A DNA stretch of 53,709 nt from an uncultured Bacteroidia bacterium (GCA_902774155.1 CACYHF010000029.1:1-53709); one strand, 5' to 3'; counted from the stretch's first letter, positions 42,458-51,744 are shown. Made by a program: numbers and translations. The notes: generated by a model from the sequence alone, not told the origin.

Positions 42458-44647
42458 TTCACAGAGGAATTTAATTCTGACCAGACGGATTTCTTCGTCT
42501 TCGTATTCATCGCCCAGGGCTTTGCGGGCATCGGCCAGGGAATCTGATTCGGCCTCTTCCTTGAACCAGTGGTAGAGTTCCTCCACCACATCCGGATCCA
42601 GTTGCTCGTTGATGTAATAGTTCAGGTTCACGCGGGTGCCGGTGGCCACGATGGCCTCAATCTCCGTGAGGAGGGCATCCATATCCAGGCCCTTGGAAGC
42701 GGCGATAGACTCCAGGTCCAGTTTTCGGTCTATGGACTGGATGATATACACCTTGTTGCCGGAACGGGAGGCTACGGATTTTACCACGAAATCGTCGGGA
42801 CGCTCAATCTCGTTTTCCTCCACATACTTGGCAATGAGCTCTACGAAGGGCTTGCCGAACTTGTTGGCCTTGCCTTCTCCCACGCCCTGGCATTTTTCCG
42901 ACAACTCCTTGAGGGTGAGCGGATAGCAGATGGTCATATCTTCCAGGGACGGATCCGAGAAAATGATCCAGGGCTGGAGCCGGAGCTTGCGGGCCATATC
43001 CTTGCGGAGGTCCTTGAGCATGGCCAGGAGCATGGGGTCTCCCCCACCGCCGCCATGGACGCCGGCACCGGGGTCATCGTCGTCATCGTCCACGCCTTCG
43101 GAGAAGGTGCGGTCTTCTACCAGCATTACCTCGTGCGGGTGCTCCAGGAAGTTCCGGCCTTCCTCCGTGGCGAAGATGAGTCCGTAATTATCTATGTCCT
43201 TGTCCAGGTAATGCAAAATGAGGCCCTGATGGATCACAGTGACCCAGAAACGTTGGTCGTGGTCTTTTCCGGCGCCGTACAGGGGCAGCTTATCGTGGTG
43301 GTACGACTTGATGAGCGCGTTGGGGACACCCGCCAGAATGCCGGCCAGATGTTCCAGTTTGAAACGCTCCGGCAGGGACTCGATCAGTTCCAGGACCAGG
43401 CAGAGTTCCTCCCGGCCATCAAAGCGGGCCTTGGGGTGCAGGCAATTGTCGCAGGCGCCGCACCCATCGGCCTTGTAATCTTCGCCGAAATAATTGAGCA
43501 ACAGTACTCTGCGGCATTGGCTGGATTCTGCATAGGCCACCGTTTCCTTCAGCAGTTGCTTGCCGATTTCCTGTTCTGCCACCGGCTTTCCCTGCATAAA
43601 TTTTTCCAGCTTCTGGATGTCTTTGTAGCTGTAATAGGTAATGCACTGGCCTTCCTGTCCGTCCCGACCGGCGCGGCCGGTTTCCTGATAATAGCCCTCT
43701 ATGCTCTTGGGGATGTCATAGTGAATCACGAAGCGGACGTCCGGCTTGTCAATGCCCATACCGAAGGCGATGGTGGCCACAATCACATCCACTTCCTCCA
43801 TTAGAAACTTGTCCTGATTCTCGGCCCGGGTTTTGGCATCCAGGCCGGCATGGTACGGAAGGGCCTTGATGCCGTTGATGCACAGCGTCTGGGCCATTTC
43901 CTCCACCCTTTTACGGCTGAGGCAGTAGATGATGCCGGATTTGCCGGGATTCTGGCGGATAAAGCGGATGATGTCTTTTTCAGGGTCTACCTTGTCCCGC
44001 ACTTCGTAGTAAAGATTGGGCCGGTTGAAAGACGATTTGAACACCCGGGCATCCTGGATGCGGAGGTTCTTGAGGATATCGCTCTGCACCTTGGGCGTGG
44101 CCGTAGCCGTTAAAGCTATCACCGGCGCCGGCTGGATCTGGTCTATGATGGTGCGGATTTTCCGATATTCCGGGCGGAAGTCGTGGCCCCACTCAGAAAT
44201 ACAGTGGGCTTCGTCCACGGCGTAGAAGGAGATTTTGATTTCCTTCAGGAGCGCCACATTCTCCTCCTTGGTGAGGGATTCCGGCGCCACATACAGCAGT
44301 TTGGTGATGCCCTGCAGCAAATCCGCCCTTACTTCGGCCAATTGGATCTTATTGAGGGAGGAATTGAGGAAATGGGCGATGCCGCCGTCGCCGGCCTCGA
44401 AGCCGCGGATTACATCCACCTGATTCTTCATAAGGGCGATGAGCGGGGAAATCACGATGGCCGTTCCGTCCATCACCAGGGCCGGCAATTGGTAGCAGAG
44501 CGACTTGCCGCCGCCGGTGGGCATGAGCACAAACGCGTTGTTCCCTTCTACCAGATGCTGGATGATCTGTTCCTGATCACCTTTGAAAGCATCGTAGCCG
44601 AAGAAAGTCTTCAGTTTGGACTGGAGAATGGCGGGCTGGATGGCCAT
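42446..44647 (-). CDS. recQ: ATP-dependent DNA helicase RecQ
   Basis: Protein of 733 residues, a 3'-5' helicase for recombination and replication repair. Walker A is PTGGGKS (43-49), the DEAH box is followed by CISEWGHDFRPEYR, and motif VI reads QETGRAGRDG. The zinc-binding module contains GCGACDNC (about 395-405), followed by the winged-helix region and, near 590-670, an HRDC-like domain. A linker DDDDDDPGAGVHGGGGGDP separates these. The C-terminal extension of about 60 acidic residues makes it longer than the E. coli enzyme (about 610), as is usual for Bacteroidetes RecQ. It is transcribed towards the M16 gene and divergently from the FKBP gene. Confidence 0.95.
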   Translation of the reverse strand: MAIQPAILQSKLKTFFGYDAFKGDQEQIIQHLVEGNNAFVLMPTGGGKSLCYQLPALVMDGTAIVISPLIALMKNQVDVIRGFEAGDGGIAHFLNSSLNKIQLAEVRADLLQGITKLLYVAPESLTKEENVALLKEIKISFYAVDEAHCISEWGHDFRPEYRKIRTIIDQIQPAPVIALTATATPKVQSDILKNLRIQDARVFKSSFNRPNLYYEVRDKVDPEKDIIRFIRQNPGKSGIIYCLSRKRVEEMAQTLCINGIKALPYHAGLDAKTRAENQDKFLMEEVDVIVATIAFGMGIDKPDVRFVIHYDIPKSIEGYYQETGRAGRDGQEGQCITYYSYKDIQKLEKFMQGKPVAEQEIGKQLLKETVAYAESSQCRRVLLLNYFGEDYKADGCGACDNCLHPKARFDGREELCLVLELIESLPERFKLEHLAGILAGVPNALIKSYHHDKLPLYGAGKDHDQRFWVTVIHQGLILHYLDKDIDNYGLIFATEEGRNFLEHPHEVMLVEDRTFSEGVDDDDDDPGAGVHGGGGGDPMLLAMLKDLRKDMARKLRLQPWIIFSDPSLEDMTICYPLTLKELSEKCQGVGEGKANKFGKPFVELIAKYVEENEIERPDDFVVKSVASRSGNKVYIIQSIDRKLDLESIAASKGLDMDALLTEIEAIVATGTRVNLNYYINEQLDPDVVEELYHWFKEEAESDSLADARKALGDEYEDEEIRLVRIKFLCEVAN

Positions 44648-44773
44648 GGCGGTTATCGTTCAGTGTTTAGGCCAATATAGTCATAAATAATGACTTCTGC
44701 AAATAAAAATGACACTGAACCAATAAAAAAAACCACTCATCCGAAAAAAATGTGTTATTCGGATTAAAATTAT

Positions 44774-44781
44774 TATCTTTG
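44774..44781 (+). promoter_or_regulatory. Bacteroidetes-type -7 box for the FKBP gene
   Basis: TATCTTTG, an exact TAnnTTTG. Transcription would start near 44788, just at the first of two overlapping leader hairpins. Confidence 0.6.
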
Positions 44782-44788
44782 CAGGATT

Positions 44789-44815
44789 GAACGTTTAGAC
44801 GTTCTCAAAGAGAAC
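44789..44815 (+). promoter_or_regulatory. Two mutually exclusive leader hairpins before the FKBP gene
   Basis: GAACGT-TTAG-ACGTTC (44789-44804) and GTTCTC-AAA-GAGAAC (44801-44815) are both perfect 6-bp hairpins that share GTTC, so only one can form at a time. They stand at the very 5' end of the predicted transcript, about 20 bases before the ATG. Confidence 0.45.
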
Positions 44816-44836
44816 AAACGCTAAAAAACAAAGAAT

Positions 44837-45610
44837 ATGAAAATCGCAAAACTGTTTGCTATCGCTTCCGCCGCTGTGCTGGTGGTTGCATGCGGCTCTC
44901 CCAAGGTGGAGGGTTCCAAAGAAGTACGTGACCTGCTTCCCTCCAAGGGCCAGGTAGACACCACTTCTTATCTGCTGGGTGTCAACTTCGGTCTGGTCAT
45001 CACCCAGAACAACTTCGGCGACCTGAACATGGCCCAGCTGGAAAAAGGTATCAAGGACGCCCTGAACGCCAAGGAAGGCCAGCCCATGGACTCCGCTTTC
45101 GTGAAGCAGTTCAAGATCGATCCTTCCGACATGAACATGGTCATCAACAACTACCTCCAGAAGCGCACCGCCTACGAAGGCGCCCTGAACAAGGAAAAAG
45201 GTGACAAGTTCCGTCGCGAATTCTACGAGAAGAACAGCGCCGACTCCACCGCCTCCGGTATCGTGTACCTGATTCAGGATTCCGGTAGCGAAGTGCGTGC
45301 CACCAGTGACCGTGACACCGTGAAGGTGAACTATCGCGGCACCCTCATCGACGGCACCGAGTTCGACAAGAACGAAGGCATCGAGTTCCCGCTGAACCGC
45401 GTGATCCCCGGCTGGACGGAAGGTATGAAGCTCGTGGGCGAAGGCGGCAAGATCACCCTGGTGATCCCGGCCGAAAAAGCCTATGGCGAGCGCGGTCCCC
45501 GCAACATCGGCACCAACGCCACCCTCGTCTTCGACGTGGATCTGCTGGAGGTGAAGCCCTTCGTAGAGAAGGAACTGCCCATCGCTCCCATCCCCACCAA
45601 GAAGAAGTAA
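44837..45610 (+). CDS. FKBP-type peptidyl-prolyl cis-trans isomerase, lipoprotein
   Basis: Lipoprotein of 257 residues (MKIAKLFAIASAAVLVVAC). Residues about 30-135 are the FKBP N-terminal dimerisation region (SYLLGVNFGLVI). Residues about 145-245 are the FKBP domain with VKVNYRGTLIDGTEFD, VIPGWTEGMKLV and IPAEKAYGERG, which holds the proline-binding pocket. It helps fold exported proteins in the periplasm, like FkpA or Mip. The tail ends in lysines (PTKKK). It starts a cluster with the DUF3127 gene three bases downstream. Codon use is more biased towards C-ending codons than in the neighbours, in keeping with high expression. Confidence 0.93.
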   Translation: MKIAKLFAIASAAVLVVACGSPKVEGSKEVRDLLPSKGQVDTTSYLLGVNFGLVITQNNFGDLNMAQLEKGIKDALNAKEGQPMDSAFVKQFKIDPSDMNMVINNYLQKRTAYEGALNKEKGDKFRREFYEKNSADSTASGIVYLIQDSGSEVRATSDRDTVKVNYRGTLIDGTEFDKNEGIEFPLNRVIPGWTEGMKLVGEGGKITLVIPAEKAYGERGPRNIGTNATLVFDVDLLEVKPFVEKELPIAPIPTKKK

Positions 45611-45613
45611 GCC

Positions 45614-45991
45614 ATGGCACTGGAACTGGAAGGCACCCTGCGTCAGAAACTGGGCGTACAGTCCGGCACCAGCGCCCGCGGCCCCTGGGCCAAGCAGGAG
45701 TTCATCCTGGAATACCCGGACGGCAATTTCACGGCCCAAGCCTGCTTTACCGCCTGGGGACAGGACAAAGTGGCCGAACTGGACAAGTACCAGGTAGGAG
45801 ACCGCATCAAAGTCTCCTTCAACCTCAAGAGCCGCGAATACAACGGCCGCTGGTACAACGACCTCCAGATCTGGCGCATCGCTCCCGCCGGGCAGGCGCA
45901 GGCAGCCCCGGCTGCAGCACCGGTCTACGACGCCCCGGCCCCAACCCTGGACGATATGCCAGGGGACAACGAGGATGATCTTCCGTTCTAA
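45614..45991 (+). CDS. DUF3127 OB-fold-like protein with an SSB-like acidic tail
   Basis: Protein of 125 residues. Residues 1-95 match DUF3127, a small Bacteroidetes family predicted to have an OB-fold (GTLRQKLGVQSG, KQEFILEYPDG, VSFNLKSREYNGRWYNDLQIWRI). A flexible Ala/Pro linker then leads to the acidic end DNEDDLPF, which resembles the partner-binding tip of single-stranded DNA-binding proteins (DDDIPF). With recQ and dnaG nearby, a role in DNA metabolism is plausible, though no function is established. The gene follows FKBP after three bases and ends at a strong bidirectional terminator. Confidence 0.85.
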   Translation: MALELEGTLRQKLGVQSGTSARGPWAKQEFILEYPDGNFTAQACFTAWGQDKVAELDKYQVGDRIKVSFNLKSREYNGRWYNDLQIWRIAPAGQAQAAPAAAPVYDAPAPTLDDMPGDNEDDLPF

Positions 45992-45997
45992 GATTGC

Positions 45998-46030
45998 AAA
46001 AAAACCTTCGGTGAATGCCGAAGGTTTTTT
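45998..46030. terminator. Rho-independent terminator after the DUF3127 gene
   Basis: An A-run, CCTTCGG, loop TGAATG, CCGAAGG and a T-run form a symmetrical terminator 13 bases after the stop. Confidence 0.92.
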
Positions 46031-46031
46031 G

Positions 46032-46039
46032 TATATTTG
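46032..46039 (+). promoter_or_regulatory. Bacteroidetes-type -7 box abutting the small membrane protein gene
   Basis: TATATTTG, an exact TAnnTTTG, begins right after the terminator T-run. Its last base is only seven bases from the ATG at 46046, so the transcript may be leaderless. Confidence 0.55.
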
Positions 46040-46045
46040 CGGGCT

Positions 46046-46345
46046 ATGACTAATATAGGATATAACAACCGTTGGGTACGTCTCATCAAGGATGTACTGT
46101 TTGTGGCCGTGGCCGTGTTCATCATGGTTCGCGGACGCACCCTGGGCTTTGTGCTGGGTCTGCTTTTCGCTTACTGGTATGGACGTGACGCGTACTTCCA
46201 GGCCAAGGCCCTGTGGCAGGAAAAAACCTATCAGGCCCCGGATCGGCAGAGTGGCAACCCCTCCCCGCAGGCCCCGGCCCAGGATGACAAGATCACCGTC
46301 ACCAACCTGTCCGACGCCAAGGAAGTGGATTTTGAAAAGGAGTAG
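46046..46345 (+). CDS. Small membrane protein of unknown function upstream of dnaG
   Basis: Protein of 99 residues. A hydrophobic hairpin at about 16-44 (VLFVAVAVFIMV, then LGFVLGLLFAYWYG) should cross the membrane twice. The rest is a hydrophilic tail rich in Pro, Gln and Asp. I do not recognise a family. It heads the dnaG-metG-psuG transcript and ends three bases before the dnaG start; its last codons carry the dnaG ribosome binding site. An upstream in-frame TTG (46037) would put the start inside the promoter box, so ATG 46046 is preferred. Confidence 0.75.
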   Translation: MTNIGYNNRWVRLIKDVLFVAVAVFIMVRGRTLGFVLGLLFAYWYGRDAYFQAKALWQEKTYQAPDRQSGNPSPQAPAQDDKITVTNLSDAKEVDFEKE

Positions 46346-46348
46346 GCT

Positions 46349-48334
46349 TTGATACCCAAGGAAACAGTAGACCTGATTCTGGACACCGCCCGCATCGAAG
46401 AAGTGATCGGCGATTTCGTGACGCTCAAGCGCCGCGGGTCCAGCTATGTGGCCTGCTGTCCCTTCCACAATGAAAAAACGCCCTCCTTCCACGTAACGCC
46501 CTCCAAAGGCATCTACAAGTGTTTCGGCTGCGGAAAAGCCGGCAGCGCCGTAGGTTTTGTGATGGAATATGAGCATATGACCTACCCGGAAGCCCTCCGT
46601 TACCTGGCCCGCAAATACAATATCGAAGTAAAGGAAGAGGAGGAATCGGCCGAACAAATCGCCGCCCGCCAGCGCAGCGAAAGCCTCATGGCCGTGAGCG
46701 AATTCGCCGGCAAGTTCTTCCAGGAACAGTTGGAAACGGAGGAAGGCCACGCCATCGGCTACCAGTATTTCCGTTCCCGCGGCCTGCTGCCGGAGACCAT
46801 CCGGAAGTACGGACTGGGCTGGGCACCCAAGTCCAAATCGGCCTTTACCCAGGCCGCCAAGGCCGCCGGTTACAAAGACGAATTCCTGCTGGAAACCGGC
46901 CTCTGTGCCCAATGGGAAAGCGACGGCACCCTGCACGACCGCTTTTACGAGCGTGTCATCTTCCCCGTCCATTCCGTCAGCGGGCGCGTGATTGCCTTCG
47001 GCGGCCGGACGCTCCTGAAGGAGAAGAGTGACAAGATCGCCAAATATGTAAACTCCAAGGAGAGCGAAATTTACGTCAAGTCGCGCTCCCTATACGGCAT
47101 TTACTTCGCCAAGAGTGAAATCTCCAAGCAGGACAAATGCTATCTGATGGAAGGCTACCTGGATGTGCTGTCCATGCACCAGGCGGGCATCCTGAACTGC
47201 GTAGCCTCCAGCGGCACGTCCCTCACGGAAGAGCAGATCCGCATCATCAAGCGCTTCACGGAGAACATCACCATCGTGTACGACGGCGACAGTGCCGGCC
47301 TGCACGCCGCCATCCGGGCCATCGGCATGATCCTGAAAGAAGGTATGAATCCGCGCGTGGTGTTCCTGCCGGACGGCGACGACCCAGACTCCTACGCCCG
47401 CAAGCATACGCTGGAAGAAATCCGCGTGTTCATAGAGGAGCACGAGCAAGACGGCATCGCCTTCAAGACGGACCTCCTGCTTTCCGAAGCCGGCGGGGAC
47501 CCTTTGAAAAAGGCCAACCTTATCAATGAAATAGCCGACACCGTGGCCGATATCCCGGACGCCATCAAGCGCCAGGTATACGTGGACACTGTGGCCCGGC
47601 AGTTCGGCATTGAGGCCGATATCATCCAGGAGCGCGTACGCAAAACGCGCGAGCAAAAGCATCTTGCCGCATCGAAGGAACGGGCATTTTCTTCCGCAGA
47701 AAATAAGGCCGATGCTCCAGAAAATGCCCGTTCCTCCGATGCCGAAAGCAAGCCCGATCGGCCAACTAAACTCTCAGGAGACCGGATCCTGGAGCCGTCG
47801 GAACGGGAGCTGCTGGGATTCATCCTGCGGCACGGGTGCAACCCGCTGCAGTTCGAGACAGACTCGGAGTTCTTTGACCCGGAAGGCAACCAGACGGTGG
47901 CGGAGTTCATCGACGCCGCCTTATCGGCCGATAATATCCGCTTCTGCAACCCGGCCTATGACGCAACGTACCAGGCCTATTTCGCCCTGTACGATCAAGG
48001 GATGGAGCAGGAGGAGATTCTCCGCTGTCTCCTGAACGGGGAAAACCGCGCCGTGGCGGAGGTGGTGGCCAGTTTAAGCACCGACAAGTACGAACTCACC
48101 GTCCATAACTTCTCCGATGCCCTCACCACCACGGATTCCTGGCTGGTGAACTTCGTTCCCCGCGCCATCCTGGTCTATCACGATAAAAGACTATCGGCCC
48201 GGCAGGATGCCATCAACCGGGAGCTCAAGGCCGGCACCACGCCGGAAAAGACGCTGGAGCTGATGAACACCCTCACCCGCCTGATTGAAATGAAGAAAAC
48301 CATCAATATCAAACTTGGAAGACTAAAGAAATGA
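46349..48334 (+). CDS. dnaG: DNA primase DnaG, TTG start, with in-frame hairpin element in the linker
   Basis: Primase of 661 residues that lays RNA primers for replication. The CHC2 zinc finger is CCPFH (36-40) with CFGC (58-61). The RNA-polymerase core includes YGLGWAPKS and [18 protein letters not shown], and the TOPRIM motifs are MEGYLDVL and YDGDSAG. The C-terminal part (about 480-661) should bind the DnaB helicase. Between core and C-domain the stretch [18 protein letters not shown] is encoded by a 74-base palindromic element (47669-47742). The start must be TTG at 46349: the frame is closed by the upstream stop, there is no ATG nearby, and AAGGAG lies about 8 bases before it. It overlaps metG by ATGA. 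Confidence 0.95.
   Translation: MIPKETVDLILDTARIEEVIGDFVTLKRRGSSYVACCPFHNEKTPSFHVTPSKGIYKCFGCGKAGSAVGFVMEYEHMTYPEALRYLARKYNIEVKEEEESAEQIAARQRSESLMAVSEFAGKFFQEQLETEEGHAIGYQYFRSRGLLPETIRKYGLGWAPKSKSAFTQAAKAAGYKDEFLLETGLCAQWESDGTLHDRFYERVIFPVHSVSGRVIAFGGRTLLKEKSDKIAKYVNSKESEIYVKSRSLYGIYFAKSEISKQDKCYLMEGYLDVLSMHQAGILNCVASSGTSLTEEQIRIIKRFTENITIVYDGDSAGLHAAIRAIGMILKEGMNPRVVFLPDGDDPDSYARKHTLEEIRVFIEEHEQDGIAFKTDLLLSEAGGDPLKKANLINEIADTVADIPDAIKRQVYVDTVARQFGIEADIIQERVRKTREQKHLAASKERAFSSAENKADAPENARSSDAESKPDRPTKLSGDRILEPSERELLGFILRHGCNPLQFETDSEFFDPEGNQTVAEFIDAALSADNIRFCNPAYDATYQAYFALYDQGMEQEEILRCLLNGENRAVAEVVASLSTDKYELTVHNFSDALTTTDSWLVNFVPRAILVYHDKRLSARQDAINRELKAGTTPEKTLELMNTLTRLIEMKKTINIKLGRLKK
47669..47742 (+). 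repeat. Hairpin element with conserved 26-base loop (copy 2, in dnaG)
   Basis: Two 24-base arms (47669-47692 and 47719-47742) pair with one mismatch around the loop 47693-47718. The inner arm CATTTTCT/AGAAAATG takes the place of CCTTTTCC/GGAAAAGG in the M16 copy, with compensating changes on both sides. Confidence 0.75.
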
Positions 48335-50511
48335 GCCACAAGAGAACCCTGGTGACCTGTGCACTCCCTTATGCCAACGGTCCCGTCCATATCGGCCATC
48401 TGGCCGGCGCCTATATTCCCGGTGACATCTATGTCCGCTATCTGCGTATGCGCGGGGAAGACGTGGTGTTCATCTGCGGCAGCGACGAACACGGCGTTCC
48501 CATCACCATCAAGGCCCGCAAAGAGGGCGTGACGCCGCAGGATGTCGTGGACCGCTACCACAAGGTGATGAAGGACGCTTTCACGGGACTGGGGATCAAT
48601 TTCGATATCTATTCCCGCACTTCATCGGCCGTACACGCCCAAAATGCCTCCGAATTCTTCCGGAAGCTGTACGACCAGGCCGATTTCATCACCCAGGAAA
48701 GCGAACAGCTCTACGATGAGGAAGCCAAGATGTTCCTCACGGACCGCCTGATTGAGGGCACCTGCCCCAAGTGCGGCAACCCGCACGCCTACGGCGACCA
48801 GTGCGAGAACTGCGGCTGTACCCTTTCGCCCGAAGAGTTGCTGGACCCGAAGTCCAAACTGAGCGGCAGTACGCCCGTGAAGAAGAAAACCAAGCACTGG
48901 TACCTGCCCCTGGACCGCTATGAACCCTGGCTGCGGGACTGGATCCTGGAGCAGCACAAGGAATGGAAAACCAACGTGTACGGCCAGTGCAAGAGCTGGC
49001 TGGACAGCGGCCTGCAGCCCCGCGCCGTCACGCGTGACCTGGACTGGGGCGTGCCCGTCCCGGTGGAAGGGGCCGAAGGGAAGGTGCTGTATGTGTGGTT
49101 CGACGCGCCTATCGGCTATATTTCCAACACCAAGGAACTGCTGCCGGAAAGCTGGGAGAAGTGGTGGAAAGACCCCGAGACCCGGCTGGTGCATTTTATC
49201 GGCAAGGACAACATCGTGTTCCACTGCATCGTGTTCCCGTCCATGCTTAAGGCCTACGGGGATTATATCCTTCCGGACAACGTGCCTTCCAATGAGTTCC
49301 TAAATCTGGAAGGCGACAAGATTTCCACTTCCCGCAACTGGGCGGTGTGGGTGCATGAGTATGAGCAGGAATTCCCCGGCTGCGAGGACGTGCTGCGTTA
49401 CGTGCTCACCGCCAACGCCCCGGAAACCAAGGACAACGACTTCACCTGGAAGGATTTCCAGAGCCGCAACAACAGCGAGCTCCTGGCCATCTTCGGCAAC
49501 TTCGTGAACCGGGCCGTGGTGCTCACGCACAAGTATTTCGGCGGCAAGGTACCGGCCAACCTGAAACCGGAGCCCATCGACGCAGAAACGCTCGCGGCCG
49601 TCCGGCCTTGCCGGGAAGCCCTGGAGAAGGACGTGGAAACCTTCCACTTCCGCGAGGCTTTGAAGGAGGCTATGAACATTGCGCGCATCGGCAACAAATA
49701 CATCTCCGATATGGAGCCCTGGAAGGTGGCCAAGACAGACCTGGACCGCACGGCCAGCATCCTGTACACCTGCCTGCAACTGTGCGCCGATCTGGCCATT
49801 GCCTTTGAGCCGTTTACGCCCTTCAGCGCCCAGAAACTGCGCGACATCCTGCGCGTGGGCGTCAATGCCGGCTGTGACCATCGCGTGGGCGAAGGCGCCC
49901 CCACCGTGAACTGGTACAAGGCCGACGAAGGTCGCGCGGTCCACACGCGTCCGTCATCCCCGGCCCCGACCGGGGATCTCGTGCTCACCTGGGATATGCT
50001 GGGCGCGTCCGAGCTGCTGCCGGCAGGCCATCAGCTGGGCGAGGCAGTGTTGCTGTTCCGCAAGATTGAGGATGCGGAAGTGGAAGCCCAGATTGCCAAG
50101 CTGGAGGCCATCAAGAAGGCACGCCAGGAGGCCGAGGCCGCCCGTGCCGCCGCCGAGGCCGCCAAAAAGGTGGAGCCGCAGAAGCCGGAGGTAACCTTCG
50201 ACCAGTTCGGCGCCATGGACATCCGCACCGCCACCGTATTGGCGGCAGAGCGGGTTCCCAAGACCGATAAGCTTCTGAAACTCACCATCGACACGGGTAT
50301 CGACCAGCGCACCATCGTGTCCGGCATTGCCGAATACTACAGCCCCGAAGACATGCTGGGCAAGCAGATCTGCATCCTGGCCAATCTGGCTCCGCGCACC
50401 ATCCGCGGCATCGAGTCGAAGGGGATGATCCTGATGGCCAAGCAGGGCGATGGCAAGATGCGCTTCATCACCCCGCAGGAAGTGGTCACCAACGGTGCTC
50501 AAATTGGATAA
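48331..50511 (+). CDS. metG: Methionyl-tRNA synthetase with C-terminal tRNA-binding domain and repeat insertion
   Basis: Class I synthetase of 726 residues. HIGH stands at 20-23, the second signature is KISTS (of KMSKS) and the zinc knuckle is [17 protein letters not shown]. The anticodon-binding domain runs to about 530. After an Ala/Glu-rich coiled linker ([21 protein letters not shown]) comes an EMAPII/Arc1p-like tRNA-binding domain ([30 protein letters not shown]). At about residues 541-550 the peptide [10 protein letters not shown] is encoded by a dispersed palindromic repeat (49953-49979) inserted in frame at the end of the anticodon domain. The start overlaps the dnaG stop. Confidence 0.96.
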   Translation: MSHKRTLVTCALPYANGPVHIGHLAGAYIPGDIYVRYLRMRGEDVVFICGSDEHGVPITIKARKEGVTPQDVVDRYHKVMKDAFTGLGINFDIYSRTSSAVHAQNASEFFRKLYDQADFITQESEQLYDEEAKMFLTDRLIEGTCPKCGNPHAYGDQCENCGCTLSPEELLDPKSKLSGSTPVKKKTKHWYLPLDRYEPWLRDWILEQHKEWKTNVYGQCKSWLDSGLQPRAVTRDLDWGVPVPVEGAEGKVLYVWFDAPIGYISNTKELLPESWEKWWKDPETRLVHFIGKDNIVFHCIVFPSMLKAYGDYILPDNVPSNEFLNLEGDKISTSRNWAVWVHEYEQEFPGCEDVLRYVLTANAPETKDNDFTWKDFQSRNNSELLAIFGNFVNRAVVLTHKYFGGKVPANLKPEPIDAETLAAVRPCREALEKDVETFHFREALKEAMNIARIGNKYISDMEPWKVAKTDLDRTASILYTCLQLCADLAIAFEPFTPFSAQKLRDILRVGVNAGCDHRVGEGAPTVNWYKADEGRAVHTRPSSPAPTGDLVLTWDMLGASELLPAGHQLGEAVLLFRKIEDAEVEAQIAKLEAIKKARQEAEAARAAAEAAKKVEPQKPEVTFDQFGAMDIRTATVLAAERVPKTDKLLKLTIDTGIDQRTIVSGIAEYYSPEDMLGKQICILANLAPRTIRGIESKGMILMAKQGDGKMRFITPQEVVTNGAQIG
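49953..49979 (+). repeat. Dispersed GTCAT...ATC palindromic repeat inside metG
   Basis: GTCATCCCCGG, loop CCCCGA and CCGGGGATCT form a perfect 8-bp stem inside the coding sequence. The end signature is the same as at 36542 and 11888. It adds nine codons and keeps the frame. Confidence 0.85.
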
Positions 50512-50514
50512 GTT

Positions 50515-51525
50515 ATGGAAACGCAAGAAAGTCACGGCCTTTCCTTCCTGGAAAGCATGAACCAGGACAAAATCCGGCACGACATGTTGGAAGCCGGCTC
50601 GCAGGAGCGGCTCTCCCCCACGCTGAACCCGCATCTGGACATTGCGCCGGAGGTATCGGCGGCCCTCGCGGCCGGTCGGCCTGTAGTGGCGCTGGAGTCC
50701 ACCATCATCTCCCACGGCATGCCTTATCCGCAGAACGTGGAAACGGCACTCCGGGTAGAGGCCGCCATCCGGGAATGCGGGGCGGTTCCGGCCACCATCG
50801 CCATCCTGGGCGGAAGACTCAAGGCCGGCTTATCGGCCGATGAAATCGAGCACCTGGGCCGCAGTGGCAGGGCGGTGGCCAAGGCTTCCCGCCGGGATCT
50901 GGCACTGCTGGTGGCCCGCAAGGCCGATGGCGCCTGCACCGTCACCACCACTATGTTCATCGCGCACTTGGCCGGTATCAAGGTTTTCGCCACCGGCGGT
51001 ATCGGCGGCGTGCACCGGGGTGCCACCGAGAGCTTCGACATTTCGGCCGATTTAGAAGAACTCTCCCGCACGCCGGTAATGGTCATCTGCGCCGGTCCCA
51101 AGGCCATCCTGGACCTGGGCCTCACGCTGGAATACCTGGAAACCAAGGGTGTTCCGGTAGTGGGTTACGGCACCGACGAACTGCCGGCTTTCTACACGCG
51201 CCGCAGCGGTTTTGCCGTAGACTACAGGGTGGACACCCCGGAAGAACTGGCCGCAGCCTTCCGTACCCAGTTGGAACTGGGACTGGGCGGTATGCTGGTT
51301 ACCAATCCCATCCCGGAAATGTACGCAATGGACCCGGCCATCATTGACAAAGCCATTGCACAGGCACTGACCGAAGCATCGGCCCAAGGCATTCACGGAA
51401 AAGAGGTTACGCCTTTCCTGCTGGCGCGTATCTCCCAGCTCACCGGCGGCGATTCCCTCGCCTCCAACATCCAGCTGGTCCTGAACAACGCCCGCCTGGC
51501 CGCCCGCACCGCCGCATGCCTGTAA
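50515..51525 (+). CDS. psuG: Pseudouridine-5'-phosphate glycosidase
   Basis: Protein of 336 residues. It reversibly splits pseudouridine 5'-phosphate into uracil and ribose 5-phosphate in pseudouridine salvage. Family marks are VALESTIISHGMPYPQN, TVTTTMFIAHLAGIKVFATGG, GGVHRGATESFDISADL and GGMLVTNPIPE. The usual protein begins near LDIAPEVSAAL, so about 40 N-terminal residues are extra. ATGs at codons 15 and 24 are possible starts, but the first ATG lies three bases after metG and fits an operon. No psuK kinase is nearby. Confidence 0.92.
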   Translation: METQESHGLSFLESMNQDKIRHDMLEAGSQERLSPTLNPHLDIAPEVSAALAAGRPVVALESTIISHGMPYPQNVETALRVEAAIRECGAVPATIAILGGRLKAGLSADEIEHLGRSGRAVAKASRRDLALLVARKADGACTVTTTMFIAHLAGIKVFATGGIGGVHRGATESFDISADLEELSRTPVMVICAGPKAILDLGLTLEYLETKGVPVVGYGTDELPAFYTRRSGFAVDYRVDTPEELAAAFRTQLELGLGGMLVTNPIPEMYAMDPAIIDKAIAQALTEASAQGIHGKEVTPFLLARISQLTGGDSLASNIQLVLNNARLAARTAACL

Positions 51526-51678
51526 GAAACCCCTGAACTTCCCAACAAGCCTCTTGCCTCCTGGCAAAACCAGAGACTCCCCAAAAGCCCTCGTTCTCCA
51601 GATCCCCCTTCCTCCCCGGAGCTTGCGCCAGGCTTTAGCGCAATCGCCAACTAGCTGGTTTTCAGAAACTTATTCCAA
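51526..51678. other. Intergenic stretch after psuG with small inverted repeats
   Basis: No gene seen. TTGCGC, nine bases and GCGCAA form a small hairpin near 51625-51645, followed by AACTAGCTGGTT, close to a palindrome. They lie directly beside the REP copy and may be further REP-like debris. Confidence 0.35.
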
Positions 51679-51744
51679 ACAAGAAATCCCGCACCCCCTC
51701 AAAAACAGGGGCACGGGATTTTCTATTCTTGTAAATGTTTGTTA
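51679..51744. repeat. REP-type hairpin repeat, left copy (adjoins RAYT gene)
   Basis: 66 bases identical, in reverse complement, to 53644-53709. The core AAATCCCG ... CGGGATTT with inner CCCC/GGGG folds into an interrupted hairpin. The outer end reaches exactly to the stop codon of the transposase gene. It may also act as a terminator for psuG and the transposase, which converge here. Confidence 0.9.

Noticed and set aside
44795-46972. A 725-codon minus-strand frame across FKBP, DUF3127 and dnaG
   Set aside because: Antisense to three recognised genes and runs through a bidirectional terminator.
51600-51680. An integron attC-like or tRNA-like structure after psuG
   Set aside because: The small inverted repeats lack the R'/R'' core sites of attC and no cloverleaf can be drawn.
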